35,103 nt of DNA from an uncultured Fidelibacterota bacterium. Lineage in GTDB: Bacteria > Fidelibacterota > Marinisomatia > Marinisomatales > UBA1611. The notes under the pieces were generated by a model that had not been told where the DNA came from, searched no databases, and was given only the letters and a program-made list of their open reading frames with translations. Below are positions 8,528-18,800 of this stretch, in pieces; position 1 is the first letter of the stretch; each line of letters begins with the position of its first letter. Position numbers and translations under genes: made by a program. The stretch is taken from positions 1 to 35,103 of the forward strand of contig CACEUX010000002.1 of NCBI GenBank assembly GCA_902562835.1, in the 5' to 3' direction.

Positions 8528-9156
8528 GTAACTAATGTACCCATTTCACCTTCAACCCAGAGGTCGTACTTTGGCATTATTGATTTGAAAAGTTCTGACC
8601 CTTTCAGGTTTTTCAACCATTCAGCGAGATCTGGAAAATTAGTATTGAACCAGTCAAGGTCTACATGTGCACATTGACGGACAAAGGGCATTAAAGCAAT
8701 ATCCGTAAAACAAATAGTTTCGCCAAACACATATGAACCTGAATCTAAAAGCGCGTTGTATTCATTTAAAATCTCAGAAACATCCTTCCGGTACTCTTCG
8801 AAAGATCTTTCGGGGTAGCGAATATGATATTTATATCTGTCTAGCCGTCTTTTAAATATCTCATCATTTCTAGTAACTAATTTATCTTGGTGCTCTAAAT
8901 TATATTTGTACCATTGATCCGGATCATTTTTTTCTAGCGCCCACTTCATTATATCTAAACTCTCATCATGGACTGAACCATTATCCAACTGTAATACAGG
9001 TACTGTTCCTTTTGGTGAAAGGTCGTATAGAGTTTGAGGTCTATCTCTTAACAATATTTCTCTATGTTCATAAGGTACTTTACTATACGCTAGGGCCATA
9101 CGTGCCCGCATTGCGTAGGGACATCTTCTAAATGAATATAATACATGGTGCTTCAT
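8518..9156 (-). CDS. Glutathione S-transferase family protein
   Basis: 212 residues, two-domain GST layout: a thioredoxin-like N-terminal domain (HHVLYSFRRCPYAMRARMAL, with Cys12 of a CPYA motif, then KGTVPVLQLDNG with the cis-proline and HDESLDIMKWA) and an all-helical C-terminal domain (residues about 85-212). A cysteine at the glutathione site is typical of omega/glutaredoxin-like GSTs, suggesting thiol transfer rather than conjugation; this is an inference. The ATG overlaps the trhO stop by 4 bases and the gene end overlaps the acylase start by 10. No signal peptide, so it acts in the cytoplasm, unlike the exported proteins that follow. Confidence 0.88.
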   Translation of the reverse strand: MKHHVLYSFRRCPYAMRARMALAYSKVPYEHREILLRDRPQTLYDLSPKGTVPVLQLDNGSVHDESLDIMKWALEKNDPDQWYKYNLEHQDKLVTRNDEIFKRRLDRYKYHIRYPERSFEEYRKDVSEILNEYNALLDSGSYVFGETICFTDIALMPFVRQCAHVDLDWFNTNFPDLAEWLKNLKGSELFKSIMPKYDLWVEGEMGTLVTWT

Positions 9157-10193
9157 AACTTTTGTTTGAGCTTTGGTTTTATCCTAGAGTCAAAAAATGT
9201 TTTGGACACTACACGAGCAGGATCTTTCCTCAGTTTTTTTTGTTCGATTATAGGCAAAGAGGCAAAATCACGACATTCAATAGAGCAACAGCCGCTTAAC
9301 TCCTCACTGCACTGGTCACATTGTATGAAAAGAATATGGCATGCATCATTCTTACAATCTGTGTGTCTATCGCAAGAGGAATTACACAAGTGGCATGAGG
9401 ATAGTATATCATCCGTAACGCGTTCGCCAAGACGATCATCAAAAACAAAATTCTTACCTTTAAATCTTGATTCTAATCCTTGTGCTTTAACATCATGAGC
9501 ATATTGGATGATACCACCCTGAAGCTGATTAACATTTTGGAATCCATGCTTTATGAGATAGGCGCTGGCTTTTTCACAACGTATACCGCCTGTACAATAT
9601 AGAAGGATAGGATCATTTTCCTTACCTTTTAGAATACCCTTAACCTCAGGTAGCAGCTCCTTTGATGTCTCAACATCTGGAATCAATGCATCTTCAAACC
9701 TCCCTATCTCACTTTCATAATAATTACGCATATCAACAATTACAGTATTTGGGTCTTCAAGTGCTTTATTATATTCTTTTGAAGAGAGATGATTACCTGT
9801 CTCATTCATATCATATGTATCTTCAGGGATACCATATGCCACAAGTTCTTCTCGGACCTTTATTGTTAATTTATAGAATGAGGGTCCATCTTGGAGTGCT
9901 TGTTTAATATGTATATTTTTCAATTCTTCGATCTTATTCAATTGTGCGATGAACTTGCTCCAGTGTTTTTCTGGCACACTTATTTGTGAGTTAATACCTT
10001 CCTTGGAAACATAAACTCTTCCAAAAATATTCAGCATATCCCATTTTTGATATAGATGATCACGAAATAATTCCGGTTCATCTATTTTTACATATCTATA
10101 AAAGGATGCTGTTATTCGATCAAATAGCTCTGCGGCTAATGACTCCTTAAGCTCAATCTTGTTTACTTTATTATAGAGTGCTTTTTTGCCCAT
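9153..10193 (-). CDS. trhO: tRNA uridine(34) hydroxylase TrhO (YceA-type rhodanese)
   Basis: 346 residues, close to the usual 350 of TrhO. An N-terminal acylphosphatase-like domain (residues 25-120, with GRVYVSKEGINSQISVP) is followed by a rhodanese domain (VIVDMRNYYESEIGRFEDAL to GGIIQYA) with active-site loop CTGGIRCEKASA (Cys200, plus Cys206). The C-terminal part has a dense cysteine cluster (CHLCNSSCDRHTDCKNDAC, then CDQC, CC and CRDF), as in other TrhO proteins. The enzyme hydroxylates uridine 34 of several tRNAs (5-hydroxyuridine, oxygen-dependent). The ATG shares one base with the murQ stop (TAATG), implying coupled translation, and it overlaps the GST gene downstream. Confidence 0.94.
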   Translation of the reverse strand: MGKKALYNKVNKIELKESLAAELFDRITASFYRYVKIDEPELFRDHLYQKWDMLNIFGRVYVSKEGINSQISVPEKHWSKFIAQLNKIEELKNIHIKQALQDGPSFYKLTIKVREELVAYGIPEDTYDMNETGNHLSSKEYNKALEDPNTVIVDMRNYYESEIGRFEDALIPDVETSKELLPEVKGILKGKENDPILLYCTGGIRCEKASAYLIKHGFQNVNQLQGGIIQYAHDVKAQGLESRFKGKNFVFDDRLGERVTDDILSSCHLCNSSCDRHTDCKNDACHILFIQCDQCSEELSGCCSIECRDFASLPIIEQKKLRKDPARVVSKTFFDSRIKPKLKQKL

Positions 10194-11089
10194 TAAATAT
10201 CAATGATACGATTCAAAAACCCATCTGCTTTATTTAATTTGTTTTTTGCTTCATCAAACGTGCAGTTATGGATCTCCATAACTATTGCAACTTTGACGGA
10301 AAATCCTGATTCTATTAATCTTTCCTTGGACCGTTCATAATCTGATCCTGTAAGCTTTGAAATGATCCTTGTACCTCTATCTACTAGTTTTTCATTAACA
10401 GCCATAAGGTCGACCATTAGATTACCATAAACTTTACCAAGCTTGATCATAGTCGCAGTAGAGATCATATTCAAGATCATCTTCGTTGCTGTACCTGCTT
10501 TCATTCTAGTCGAACCAGTAATTATCTCTGGACCAGTATCAGCATGAATAACAACGTCAACCTTAGTCATAGAATATGGTTTAGGATTCGTAACAAGATA
10601 AACAGTTTTAGCACCTTTCGATCTAGCGTGATCGAGTGCTGATATAACATATTTAGCTGCACCACTACATGAAATACCAATTAAAGTATCATTGGTATTA
10701 ATTTGAAATGCTTCTAGATCTTTAATTGCATTTTCATGGCTGTCCTCCGCACCTTCTATAGACTCTCTCAAGGCTTTATCACCGCCTGCTATAAGACCAA
10801 TAAAAACATCTTTGTCTTCTGAGAAGGTTGGTGGTATTTCAGACGCATCTAAAACACCTAAACGGCCACTAGTCCCTGCACCGATATAGAAAATACGTCC
10901 ACCAAGCTTGACCGATCTTAATGTAAGCTCTACTGCTTCTTCAATTTTAGGGATAGCATCTTTTACAGCATTGGCAATAATTGAGTCTTCATTATTTATT
11001 GCAGATAATATTTCCCTGACATTCTTTGAATCGATATCACTAGATCTTGGATTTTGTTGCTCTGTATTTAGGTCGCCACGGTTATTCAT
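10193..11089 (-). CDS. murQ: N-acetylmuramic acid 6-phosphate etherase
   Basis: 298 residues, the same length as E. coli MurQ. The SIS sugar-phosphate-binding fold is seen in RIFYIGAGTSGRLGVLDASE and GISCSGAAKYVISAL; the family signature GSTRMKAGTATKMILNM lies near residues 190-210. A small C-terminal helical domain (ERSKERLIESGFSVKVAIVM) matches the UBA-like end of the family. It cleaves the lactyl ether of MurNAc-6-phosphate in peptidoglycan recycling; no kinase or PTS partner is in view. It is the first gene of the long minus-strand run. Its start lies only 20 bases from the divergent prmA start, so the murQ promoter must overlap prmA coding sequence. Confidence 0.96.
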   Translation of the reverse strand: MNNRGDLNTEQQNPRSSDIDSKNVREILSAINNEDSIIANAVKDAIPKIEEAVELTLRSVKLGGRIFYIGAGTSGRLGVLDASEIPPTFSEDKDVFIGLIAGGDKALRESIEGAEDSHENAIKDLEAFQINTNDTLIGISCSGAAKYVISALDHARSKGAKTVYLVTNPKPYSMTKVDVVIHADTGPEIITGSTRMKAGTATKMILNMISTATMIKLGKVYGNLMVDLMAVNEKLVDRGTRIISKLTGSDYERSKERLIESGFSVKVAIVMEIHNCTFDEAKNKLNKADGFLNRIIDI

Positions 11090-11109
11090 ACCACGTAAAT
11101 TACAGATCA

Positions 11110-11997
11110 GTGACGCATTGGAAAAATATAACTCTCAATTTAACAGGATCTAAGCTTGAAGAGATCTCAGACAGATTAATGGAGTTAGAGGTCTTATCTG
11201 TAACGATCAGAGATAGACGCAAACCTGAAGATTCAAATTGGTTCCATGAAAACACAATACCTATAAGTCTACACAATGATACTCATGAGATAGTTTTATT
11301 AGTAAATGAAAAATATCCTACCAAAAAATTATTGAACGATGTGTCAACCTTATTAAAATTGCCAAAAGATCCAGAATACTCTGAAAAAATATTCGAAGAT
11401 AAAAACTGGATATTGCACACACAGAATCAGTTTAAGGAGATACAGATCTCAGAAAAAATGAGAGTAATACCTCCTTGGAACCAGGCTGATAAATTCAAGG
11501 GAGTAAGTATAACCATTGATCCTGGGAAGGGTTTTGGGACAGGATCTCACCCAACCACTCAACTATGCTTACAATGGTTAGATAAGTATCTTAAACATGA
11601 TGATTCATTTTTAGACTATGGTGCTGGTTCTGGAATATTATCAATTGCAGCAATGGCATTAGGTGCAAAAGGTGCTGTTGGGATCGAAATAGACACTCAT
11701 GCTATTCAAAATGCTAAACACAATAGTGAACTGAATAGTTTTAAGATACCTTACTATAACACTAATGCGACGATATTAAACCATTCCTTTGATATTGTTT
11801 GCGCAAATATATTATCCAATGTACTAGTAGACCTTTCCACTGAACTAAGATCATTTACTAGAAAAAAATTGATACTGTCAGGAATCTTACTTGATCAGAT
11901 CGATAAGGTCATCAAAGTCTATTCTGATTGGATCGACTTGAGGCACCATTCTGAAAAAGAGGGTTGGGTGCTTTTATACGGGGAGTTAGAGAGTTGA
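11110..11997 (+). CDS. prmA: Ribosomal protein L11 methyltransferase
   Basis: 295 residues from GTG 11110. This start gives an N-terminus MTHWKNITLNLTGSKLEEIS that lines up with the known PrmA start (W, LxLNTTG, LSDxLME). The longer frame from ATG 11047 runs through the murQ start region and adds unrelated residues, so it is rejected. The C-terminal Rossmann domain has DPGKGFGTGSHPTTQLCL (the PrmA-specific pre-motif), SAM-binding LDYGAGSGILSIAA and the ANILSNVL motif. It methylates L11 using SAM made by the metK product elsewhere in this window. It is divergent from murQ and its 3' end overlaps the convergent symporter gene by 12 bases. No clear Shine-Dalgarno. Confidence 0.92.
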   Translation: MTHWKNITLNLTGSKLEEISDRLMELEVLSVTIRDRRKPEDSNWFHENTIPISLHNDTHEIVLLVNEKYPTKKLLNDVSTLLKLPKDPEYSEKIFEDKNWILHTQNQFKEIQISEKMRVIPPWNQADKFKGVSITIDPGKGFGTGSHPTTQLCLQWLDKYLKHDDSFLDYGAGSGILSIAAMALGAKGAVGIEIDTHAIQNAKHNSELNSFKIPYYNTNATILNHSFDIVCANILSNVLVDLSTELRSFTRKKLILSGILLDQIDKVIKVYSDWIDLRHHSEKEGWVLLYGELES

Positions 11998-13347
11998 AAA
12001 ATATCGTTTGGCTTCTTTCATCACTTTTGGTGCTAAAAGAAAACTACTTATCATTGTTGGTATTACCATGAGTGCATAGGCACTGTCCACAAAATTCACT
12101 GCAATATCGATAGAAGCAACTGACGCCAATACGATCATAAATACATATAACCAATTGTAAGCATTCTTCCAACGGGTTCCAAATAGATGGGAAGTACATT
12201 TTTGCCCATAATATGAATATCCAAACATAGTTGAAAATGCAAATGTTAAAACAGCAATGGTCAAGAATAATTGGCCAGGAATTCCCAATTCTTTCTTAAA
12301 TGCAGCAGCTGTCATTGAAACACCATTTAGGTCTTCAAGATAAACCCCGCTTATCATAATGATAATGGCGGTGATCGAGCATACTACTATAGTATCTATA
12401 AATGGACCTAACATAGCGACAAGCCCTTCTCTCACAGGCTCTGTAGTCTTAGCAGCCCCATGTGCCATAGTTTCTGTTCCTGTGCCTGCTTCATTTGAGA
12501 ACATGCCTCTACGTACCCCAATAATTATCAAACTTCCTAACGCACCACCAGAAACAGCATTTCCGGTAAAAGCATCTTGAAAAATAAGTACGAAAACTCC
12601 TGGGATGTCACTCAAGTTATTAAATAAGATCAATATTGCAGCAAGTATATAGAGCCCGACCATTGTTGGTACCATTCGGCTTGCTACCTTGGCAATGCGT
12701 TGTATACCTCCAAAGATAACCATACCCACTACAATCGCTACAACAATACCTGTGATGAAGTTTCCGACTAATGGATCACCCTGAAATATATTCATAGGTG
12801 TATAAAAATAATCACGTATGATCTGGGATAATTGATTAGCCTGAAAAAAAACAATACAACCCAATAATCCAGATATACTAAACATTATTGCTAAGGGTCT
12901 GTATGCTGGACCCAGACCTTCTTCAATGAAATACATCACTCCACCTTGTACCTCACCCTGGTCATCTCTACCTCTGTACATTACAGCAAGAGTACAAGTG
13001 AAGAACTTAGTGCTCATTCCTAAGATTGCTGTTATCCACATCCAAAAAACTGCCCCGGGGCCACCCGTATGAATAGCAACTGCGACGCCAGCGATATTAC
13101 CCATGCCTACGGTACCCGCAAGTGCACTTGAGAGAGCTTCAAAATGCGTGATCTGCCCTGGATCATCATCTGAATCAAATTTTCCAAGCAATACATTAAT
13201 GCCATGTTTAAAATATAATATTGGAACCAAACGACTGTACGCTGCAAAAAAGATTCCACCTCCAAGAAGTAAAATAACCAAAGGAGTGCCCCACAACGTA
13301 CCCGCAATAGTTGCAATAACAAAATCAAGTGTTGTGTAAAAATTCAT
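11986..13347 (-). CDS. Alanine/glycine:cation symporter (AGCS family)
   Basis: 453 residues, about eleven membrane segments. Family motifs include ALAGTVGMGNIAGVAVAIH and TGGPGAVFWMWITAILGMST (sodium/substrate core), VQGGVMYFIEEGLG, and GVRRGMFSNEAGTGTETMAH, all diagnostic of the sodium:alanine/glycine symporters. It imports small neutral amino acids with sodium across the inner membrane, sensible for a marine cell. It is a single gene on minus: it converges on prmA (12-base overlap at the 3' ends) and diverges from the LptG gene across a 62-base gap that contains an 11-base palindrome. No terminator is visible at its end. Confidence 0.94.
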   Translation of the reverse strand: MNFYTTLDFVIATIAGTLWGTPLVILLLGGGIFFAAYSRLVPILYFKHGINVLLGKFDSDDDPGQITHFEALSSALAGTVGMGNIAGVAVAIHTGGPGAVFWMWITAILGMSTKFFTCTLAVMYRGRDDQGEVQGGVMYFIEEGLGPAYRPLAIMFSISGLLGCIVFFQANQLSQIIRDYFYTPMNIFQGDPLVGNFITGIVVAIVVGMVIFGGIQRIAKVASRMVPTMVGLYILAAILILFNNLSDIPGVFVLIFQDAFTGNAVSGGALGSLIIIGVRRGMFSNEAGTGTETMAHGAAKTTEPVREGLVAMLGPFIDTIVVCSITAIIIMISGVYLEDLNGVSMTAAAFKKELGIPGQLFLTIAVLTFAFSTMFGYSYYGQKCTSHLFGTRWKNAYNWLYVFMIVLASVASIDIAVNFVDSAYALMVIPTMISSFLLAPKVMKEAKRYFSTL

Positions 13348-13377
13348 TCTATAACGTTTTATTATTGATGCATTTTT

Positions 13378-13388
13378 CTGAAATTCAG
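13378..13388. promoter_or_regulatory. Perfect 11-base palindrome in the divergent symporter/lptG gap
   Basis: CTGAAATTCAG is a perfect inverted repeat (CTGAA, A, TTCAG) sitting near the middle of the 62-base region between two divergent starts (13347 and 13410). It could be an operator for either gene, but 11-base palindromes arise by chance in AT-rich DNA and no regulator gene lies nearby. Confidence 0.25.
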
Positions 13389-13409
13389 TTCCATATCACG
13401 TAGAATTTA

Positions 13410-14504
13410 ATGTTAAATAAGTTAGACCAATATCTCATTCGCCAATTTTGGATCATTATGGGCCTTTCTATATTAGGTTTTTTGTCCATTTTCCTTGTCG
13501 TAGATCTCATTGAGAACCTAGACCGCTTTATGGATAACAAAGTACCTTCAAGGTTAGTACTAGAGTATTATGTCTATACCATCCCATATTTTATCAGTAT
13601 TGGATTGCCAATGGCAGTGTTGATATCTACTGTTTTTAGCCTAGGGTCCATAGTAAAGCGAAATGAATGGACAGCCATGAAAGCATCGGGCATTAGTATC
13701 TATAGGGTCGCACTACCCCTCATGATATGTGGTTTAATACTATCAGGAGGCTCATTTATTCTTGATAATAAGCTAGTTGCATATGGAAATGAAAAACGGT
13801 TCGAGATAGATAGAGACCACGTCAAGCGTAAGTCAAGACATAAATTAAAAAATACCCTTAAAAACATTTTTCTACAGAAAAACTCATCAACTCATATTTC
13901 ATTATCAAAATACTATATAAAAAAGGCAAGTGGTCATGATCTGACACTAGTAGATCTCGGTCAATCGACCATACGTGAACGAATTGATGCTAAAAAGATA
14001 AATTGGGATTCAGACTCCTCTAAATGGGCAATAAGTGAATATTCTATTAGACAATTTGATGAAAATGGATTGGAGAAAAATGTTATTATTGGTGTAACTG
14101 ACACCGTAATAGATCTGGGGTTTTCACCAACTGAGATTCAGCAACAAGCAAGGAAACCAGATGAGCTTGATTATTATCATCTTACAGAACGCATATCTGA
14201 ATTAAAAGGAAACGGTGTAGATACTGTAAAGTGGGAAGTAACACGATATATTAAGGTCTCCTTCGCTTTTACTAATTTGATAGTGATACTCTGTGGTATA
14301 CCACTGGTTGTCCTAAAGGAAAAAAATAGCCTGTCTTTTGGTGCAGGCTCTAGTGTGTTTGTGATCTTTGGGTATTATGCTTTTATTAAGTTTGGACAAT
14401 CGTTGGGTTTTAAGGGAGTGATCACTCCTTTGTTATCGGCCTGGATAGGTAATCTAGTATTTATGGTAGCAGGAATTTTACTATTTTGGAGAGCAAAAAC
14501 TTAA
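13410..14504 (+). CDS. lptG: LptF/LptG family permease, LptG type
   Basis: 364 residues with three N-terminal membrane segments, a soluble periplasmic middle (about 130-270, a jellyroll in the family) and three C-terminal segments (from about 285). LDQYLIRQFW at the start, LPMAVLISTVFSLGSIVKRN and EWTAMKASGISIYRVALPLM match the LptG branch (coupling-helix region contacting LptB). It is part of the LptB2FG transporter that drives lipopolysaccharide across the periplasm, implying an outer membrane with LPS. LptF is not in this window. It is a single plus gene; its end is 6 bases from the end of the convergent barrel gene. Confidence 0.88.
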   Translation: MLNKLDQYLIRQFWIIMGLSILGFLSIFLVVDLIENLDRFMDNKVPSRLVLEYYVYTIPYFISIGLPMAVLISTVFSLGSIVKRNEWTAMKASGISIYRVALPLMICGLILSGGSFILDNKLVAYGNEKRFEIDRDHVKRKSRHKLKNTLKNIFLQKNSSTHISLSKYYIKKASGHDLTLVDLGQSTIRERIDAKKINWDSDSSKWAISEYSIRQFDENGLEKNVIIGVTDTVIDLGFSPTEIQQQARKPDELDYYHLTERISELKGNGVDTVKWEVTRYIKVSFAFTNLIVILCGIPLVVLKEKNSLSFGAGSSVFVIFGYYAFIKFGQSLGFKGVITPLLSAWIGNLVFMVAGILLFWRAKT

Positions 14505-14510
14505 ATAAAG

Positions 14511-15881
14511 TTAGGGTCTAGGGAGTGGCCCCTCTTTTTTTGTTTTATCAGGGTCTTTTTCTTTACCAACAATTGTGACCCCAAAAGACAAATTGAAACC
14601 CTTCATGGTATGCAACCACAAACCATTTCTAAAAGCAAAACCTAGGTCAAACATTACGGCGCCTTTTTTAACTCCAAAACCCATGCCTAATTCCTTTAGA
14701 TCACCACCTCCCCAGCCAAATCCTATACGCATGGGAACTGTTGGTATCCGTGTCCATTCTGCACCAACTGACCACTTCCATTGTTTTCTGGCATAGAATT
14801 TATCTCGGAATCCTGCCACTAGATCCGATGCAAATAAAAAGTCATCCATTTTTTTAGATAGGCCAAGCCTAAATGTAGCAGGTATTCTTGTAACAAAATC
14901 TTCTGTCTTTTTTGGAACAAAAAATATTGTTTCATTGGTAAATAAAGAATCACCTCCCAACTTATCTGCACGAATAGTATCTATATTGAATGTGTATAAT
15001 ATTGATTCATTTGCATTTAATGTACTATCCCCCCACGTAAATGGATAAAAACTCGATGTTAGTGGATTAATACTTGAGGAACCTTTTTCTCCGCCCTGCT
15101 TCCAGGTAATTGTTCCAGAAAGATTAATTATAGAACCTCCAAACTGCCATCCGTTATATGGCCTAGACACCACACCTATATCAAAACCAAAGCCAGAACC
15201 ACCAACACCCTGACGAATAATATATCTTCCAGAACCATATATACCTAGGTCATCCGTGATAATATTAGAGGATGAAGAATCCTCATCCACTCCAAGATAG
15301 AATAGGCCCTGCATATATTTAGCTGTAACGCCCCAAGACATTGATTTGAATGGAATTCCAAATGAAAAACCATATTCATTCATACCCAATATCTCATAGT
15401 TAAATTCTATGTCGAGATCTGCTTTTTGCCCATTACCGTAGAACATGAGCTCTAATAAACCTATGGGGAGACGATAATTCTGAAGGATTATATTATTTGC
15501 AGAGAATGCCTTATTACCTTTTGATATGTTTAGCAAAGGTATTGGCATATGGGTATCCATAAAAAAGGACATCCCATCTGCATCTTCTAACTGTTTAAAA
15601 AGGGCATTCTTTTCTTTAGTGTATAGCGTGTCGCCACTGTACTGGGCAATATTCTCAATTGAAAAAAAGTTTCCAAGGACACCAAAATCAAGTTGAAACC
15701 CTTGTATCATGAAAGGTCTATTCTGCTGTAGCCCTATCAGACCAGGATTATAACCTACGCTGAAAATACCATCTGCGATCGTTGTATAGGCCCCAGCCAT
15801 ACCCACGACTCTAGGGTCACGCTTTGTTTGCGCACTTAAAGAAATAAATAGGATAAGAAAAATAAATATTACTTTCTTCAT
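14511..15881 (-). CDS. Outer-membrane beta-barrel protein, PorV/FadL/DUF5723-like
   Basis: 456 residues. MKKVIFIFLILFISLSAQ is a signal peptide. The mature start, RDPRVVGMAGAYTTIADGIFSVGYNPGLIGLQ, is the N-terminal motif seen in PorV, UPF0164 and FadL-like barrels ('GMGGA...A..DG....YNPAGLA'). The rest is a series of alternating amphipathic strands (for example WQFGGSIINLSGTITW, MRIGFGWGGGDLKELGMGFG and KGAVMFDLGFAFRNG) with a final strand GFNLSFGVTIVG followed by a short charged tail (EKDPDKTKKEGPLPRP). It probably sits in the outer membrane; cargo is unknown. It begins inside the stop of the large lipoprotein gene (ATGA overlap at 15878-15881) with GGGGAAAT as ribosome site, so the two products are made together. 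Confidence 0.8.
   Translation of the reverse strand: MKKVIFIFLILFISLSAQTKRDPRVVGMAGAYTTIADGIFSVGYNPGLIGLQQNRPFMIQGFQLDFGVLGNFFSIENIAQYSGDTLYTKEKNALFKQLEDADGMSFFMDTHMPIPLLNISKGNKAFSANNIILQNYRLPIGLLELMFYGNGQKADLDIEFNYEILGMNEYGFSFGIPFKSMSWGVTAKYMQGLFYLGVDEDSSSSNIITDDLGIYGSGRYIIRQGVGGSGFGFDIGVVSRPYNGWQFGGSIINLSGTITWKQGGEKGSSSINPLTSSFYPFTWGDSTLNANESILYTFNIDTIRADKLGGDSLFTNETIFFVPKKTEDFVTRIPATFRLGLSKKMDDFLFASDLVAGFRDKFYARKQWKWSVGAEWTRIPTVPMRIGFGWGGGDLKELGMGFGVKKGAVMFDLGFAFRNGLWLHTMKGFNLSFGVTIVGKEKDPDKTKKEGPLPRP
14520..14542 (+). terminator. Weak possible terminator for the lptG gene
   Basis: Just past the lptG stop, AGGG (14520-14523) can pair with CCCT (14530-14533), followed by CTTTTTTTG. The stem is only four pairs and lies inside the 3' end of the convergent barrel gene, so support is thin. 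Confidence 0.25.
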
Positions 15882-18800
15882 TTATTTCCCCAACTCATAT
15901 TTGGTTTAGTTGATCGGGAACTATTATGCCTTGATGGTTCTCTGATCTTTATGTAGTATCCGTTTATGTCACATGATTCGCCATTTGATGCAATGATCTT
16001 GAGTCTTAGAGAATCAGTTTCTGATAATCCGCTAGTTGACAGGTCCCAGTTATAGGAACCAGAATTATCGAGTCCACCTTCTATCAGAGTCCAATTTTCT
16101 GTAAAAACACAATAACCTGACTTATAAGTATTTGTATCACCTCCAGTTGAATAATAAAGATCTACTGATTCATCGCTCTTACCATAAGAGGCCCATAAAA
16201 TATCATACTCATTGTCAACGTAAAGTGTCTGACCTCCATTTGGATAAGTAATTATCAACTCATTTTTTGCAGAACCAAAAGCACCAGAACTACTTAAGGT
16301 AAATGTAATAAATGAACTGATATCTAGATAATCATTAACAGATAAAAAGACACCCGTATTACCAGTACCAGGTAAATAGAATCTTGGCATAGTATAATGG
16401 CTACCATAATCAGTCAGTAAAAATATTTGTGATGTATCTATGGTACTAGGATAAACACCTGTTCCAGGAACAGCAACCATACCTTCGGGATATCCAGAAG
16501 AATCATTCTGCCCATAATATGATACCGGGTCAGGAAGAAGAAATTTGAATAGCGTATCGACATAAGAGAAGATCGTATCTACACCAGACCCATTGGACTT
16601 TACAATATATGGCAGTCCCTCAATACACTCTGAATGATCGGTCATGATATCGTAAATATAGATAGCACTATTACTATCAGGAGATATATCACCACATTTA
16701 CGAACGATGTATAGACTATCTAAAAGAGAATCTAGAATCCCTTGTGCAGCTAAGGTATCTCTGAAAAAATTGAGCTGATCTCGAGATGTATCTGTAGGGA
16801 ATTGTGGATAATTGCTCATGAGGACTGATACTTCCGCACCAAACGGTAATGCATTAGTTATTGTTGAGACCAAGCTTGTCTCTAAAAGACTATTTCGAAT
16901 CTTATATCTGGTCTCATGTTCAAATTCTTCAATCTCTGTAGCAGTACCTCCCATAAATGTCATTGGTTCTAACTGAAGAACAAATGGTATTGTAACTCTA
17001 AAACTACCTGCAATAGCTTTATAGGGTTCAATTATACCTTTACCCTCTACTTTTACTTCGGGTTTAATAATCATTTGTACAGGATTTGAAGCTAAAAGGT
17101 CAATAATCGTTGAACAGGTATCACATGGAGCTAACGTATCTGAAAAAGATGGTATTGTATCTTCTACAGATTCAAAAATAGTGATTGTAGTTCCAAGTTT
17201 ATTAAGTGCTATAACAGTCATTGCAGTATCACTTACAGAAGATGTCTGAGGCATACCCATTGTATCAATGGTCACAGGTACATAAGTTAATTCGCCAAGA
17301 GAATTATATCCTTTGAATTCCATTAACATTTCTATAGGTAAACGAATTTGGTTTTTAAAAATAATTTCTATCATTGCCTCAGTTGGTATAGCACCAGTGA
17401 AGCCAGGAGGAAATTCTTGCTCCGTTGCATCTGCTGGCATTTCCATGTAAAGGTTTGCACCGATTGATTGGAAGGATAGTTGTTCTAAATTCATTTTCAT
17501 TGCAAAACCGCCCAATGGAGTCCCGTCAAGCGGTATAGTTGCTGTTGTTTCAGGAACTGCAATATCCAATTCAAAATCAAAACTTTTAAAAGCACTATCT
17601 GGCCACTCATCTCCATCTAGGTCGGGTGCAGTACTTTGCAAGTACCATCCTCTCATATCAGTAATTTTACTATGAGGAGGGTCTTGATTTGTCAAAATAC
17701 GTTTAACATATACAGAGTCATTACCTTCAGGATCAACAAAATTTTTGAAATGAATTAGAAAATCCAACGGAAATGGAAATGTACTTTCTAAATCGCTTAT
17801 AATAAATCTGTTATGGCTATATGGAGCACCGTATGCAGCAGATTTCATTTCGTTCCTGTATATTTCCATTCTTGAAATACCTGATTCACTCATATCCATC
17901 TCAGGTAATTCTAAAGCCGGAAGTTCTAAACCATCCGAAAGCGAATATTGATTAGTAGTAACATTCATACTATCAATACTTGACATCTGAAGAGCTAATT
18001 TAAAATCAACATATAAAGAGCCCGGTGGAATCGTTACGATGTCACTAGCAGTGGCCAAAGACATATTAGTTGCTAATTTTAAAAAGCTTCTTAAACCAGC
18101 ACCAGGGAGCGGTGAAGTGGTATCGTATTCTTCTCCATTTGCTATAACAGGCATATTATTATGATTAGCTAGGCTATCTCTATTATCGTCATTTCCAAAT
18201 TCACCTAAATCGAATTCAGTATCACCAGTCACCATAGATGAATAGACATTTTCTAAATTCGTGGGTATACCATTATTCTTAAATCGAGTGCTATAGTAAC
18301 TATTTGTAGAATCCCCACCAATCAAGAGTTTATCGATACTGGCTATAATTGGGGGATCTTCAGGAAGTGGTATTTCTGCGAACCCAAGGTTAATAGTTGT
18401 GTCCAATGCTGATGAAAGTATACCCATTACAGAATCAAAAAGAGCAACTATGAATGTATTATAATTATTTGCAGTCATATGTCGTACAGAATCTGTTGGA
18501 AAAGAAAATGGCGTTCCTAAAGTATCTCCAGAAACACTATCCACCACACAAATCAAACTATCAAATTCAACTGGGGGAAATACCGATGTATCCAAAAGAG
18601 TAACGACTTGACATAATTTTGCAGTATCCTGATATATAGAAGCGTCATAAACAACCACATCAATTCTTTGTTCTATAGATATACCAGGAAGTTCAATATC
18701 TATGGTTATGCCAGGAGTCTCAGGTGTCTCTATCATCTGATCAAGTCCTAATGCAATTGAAGGTAGAGTAGGTAATTCTGTAGCAGGCATTGCACCTTCC

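Noticed and set aside
11047-11109. Upstream ATG for prmA at 11047
   Set aside because: It lies inside the murQ start region and adds residues without PrmA similarity; GTG 11110 aligns with the known PrmA N-terminus.
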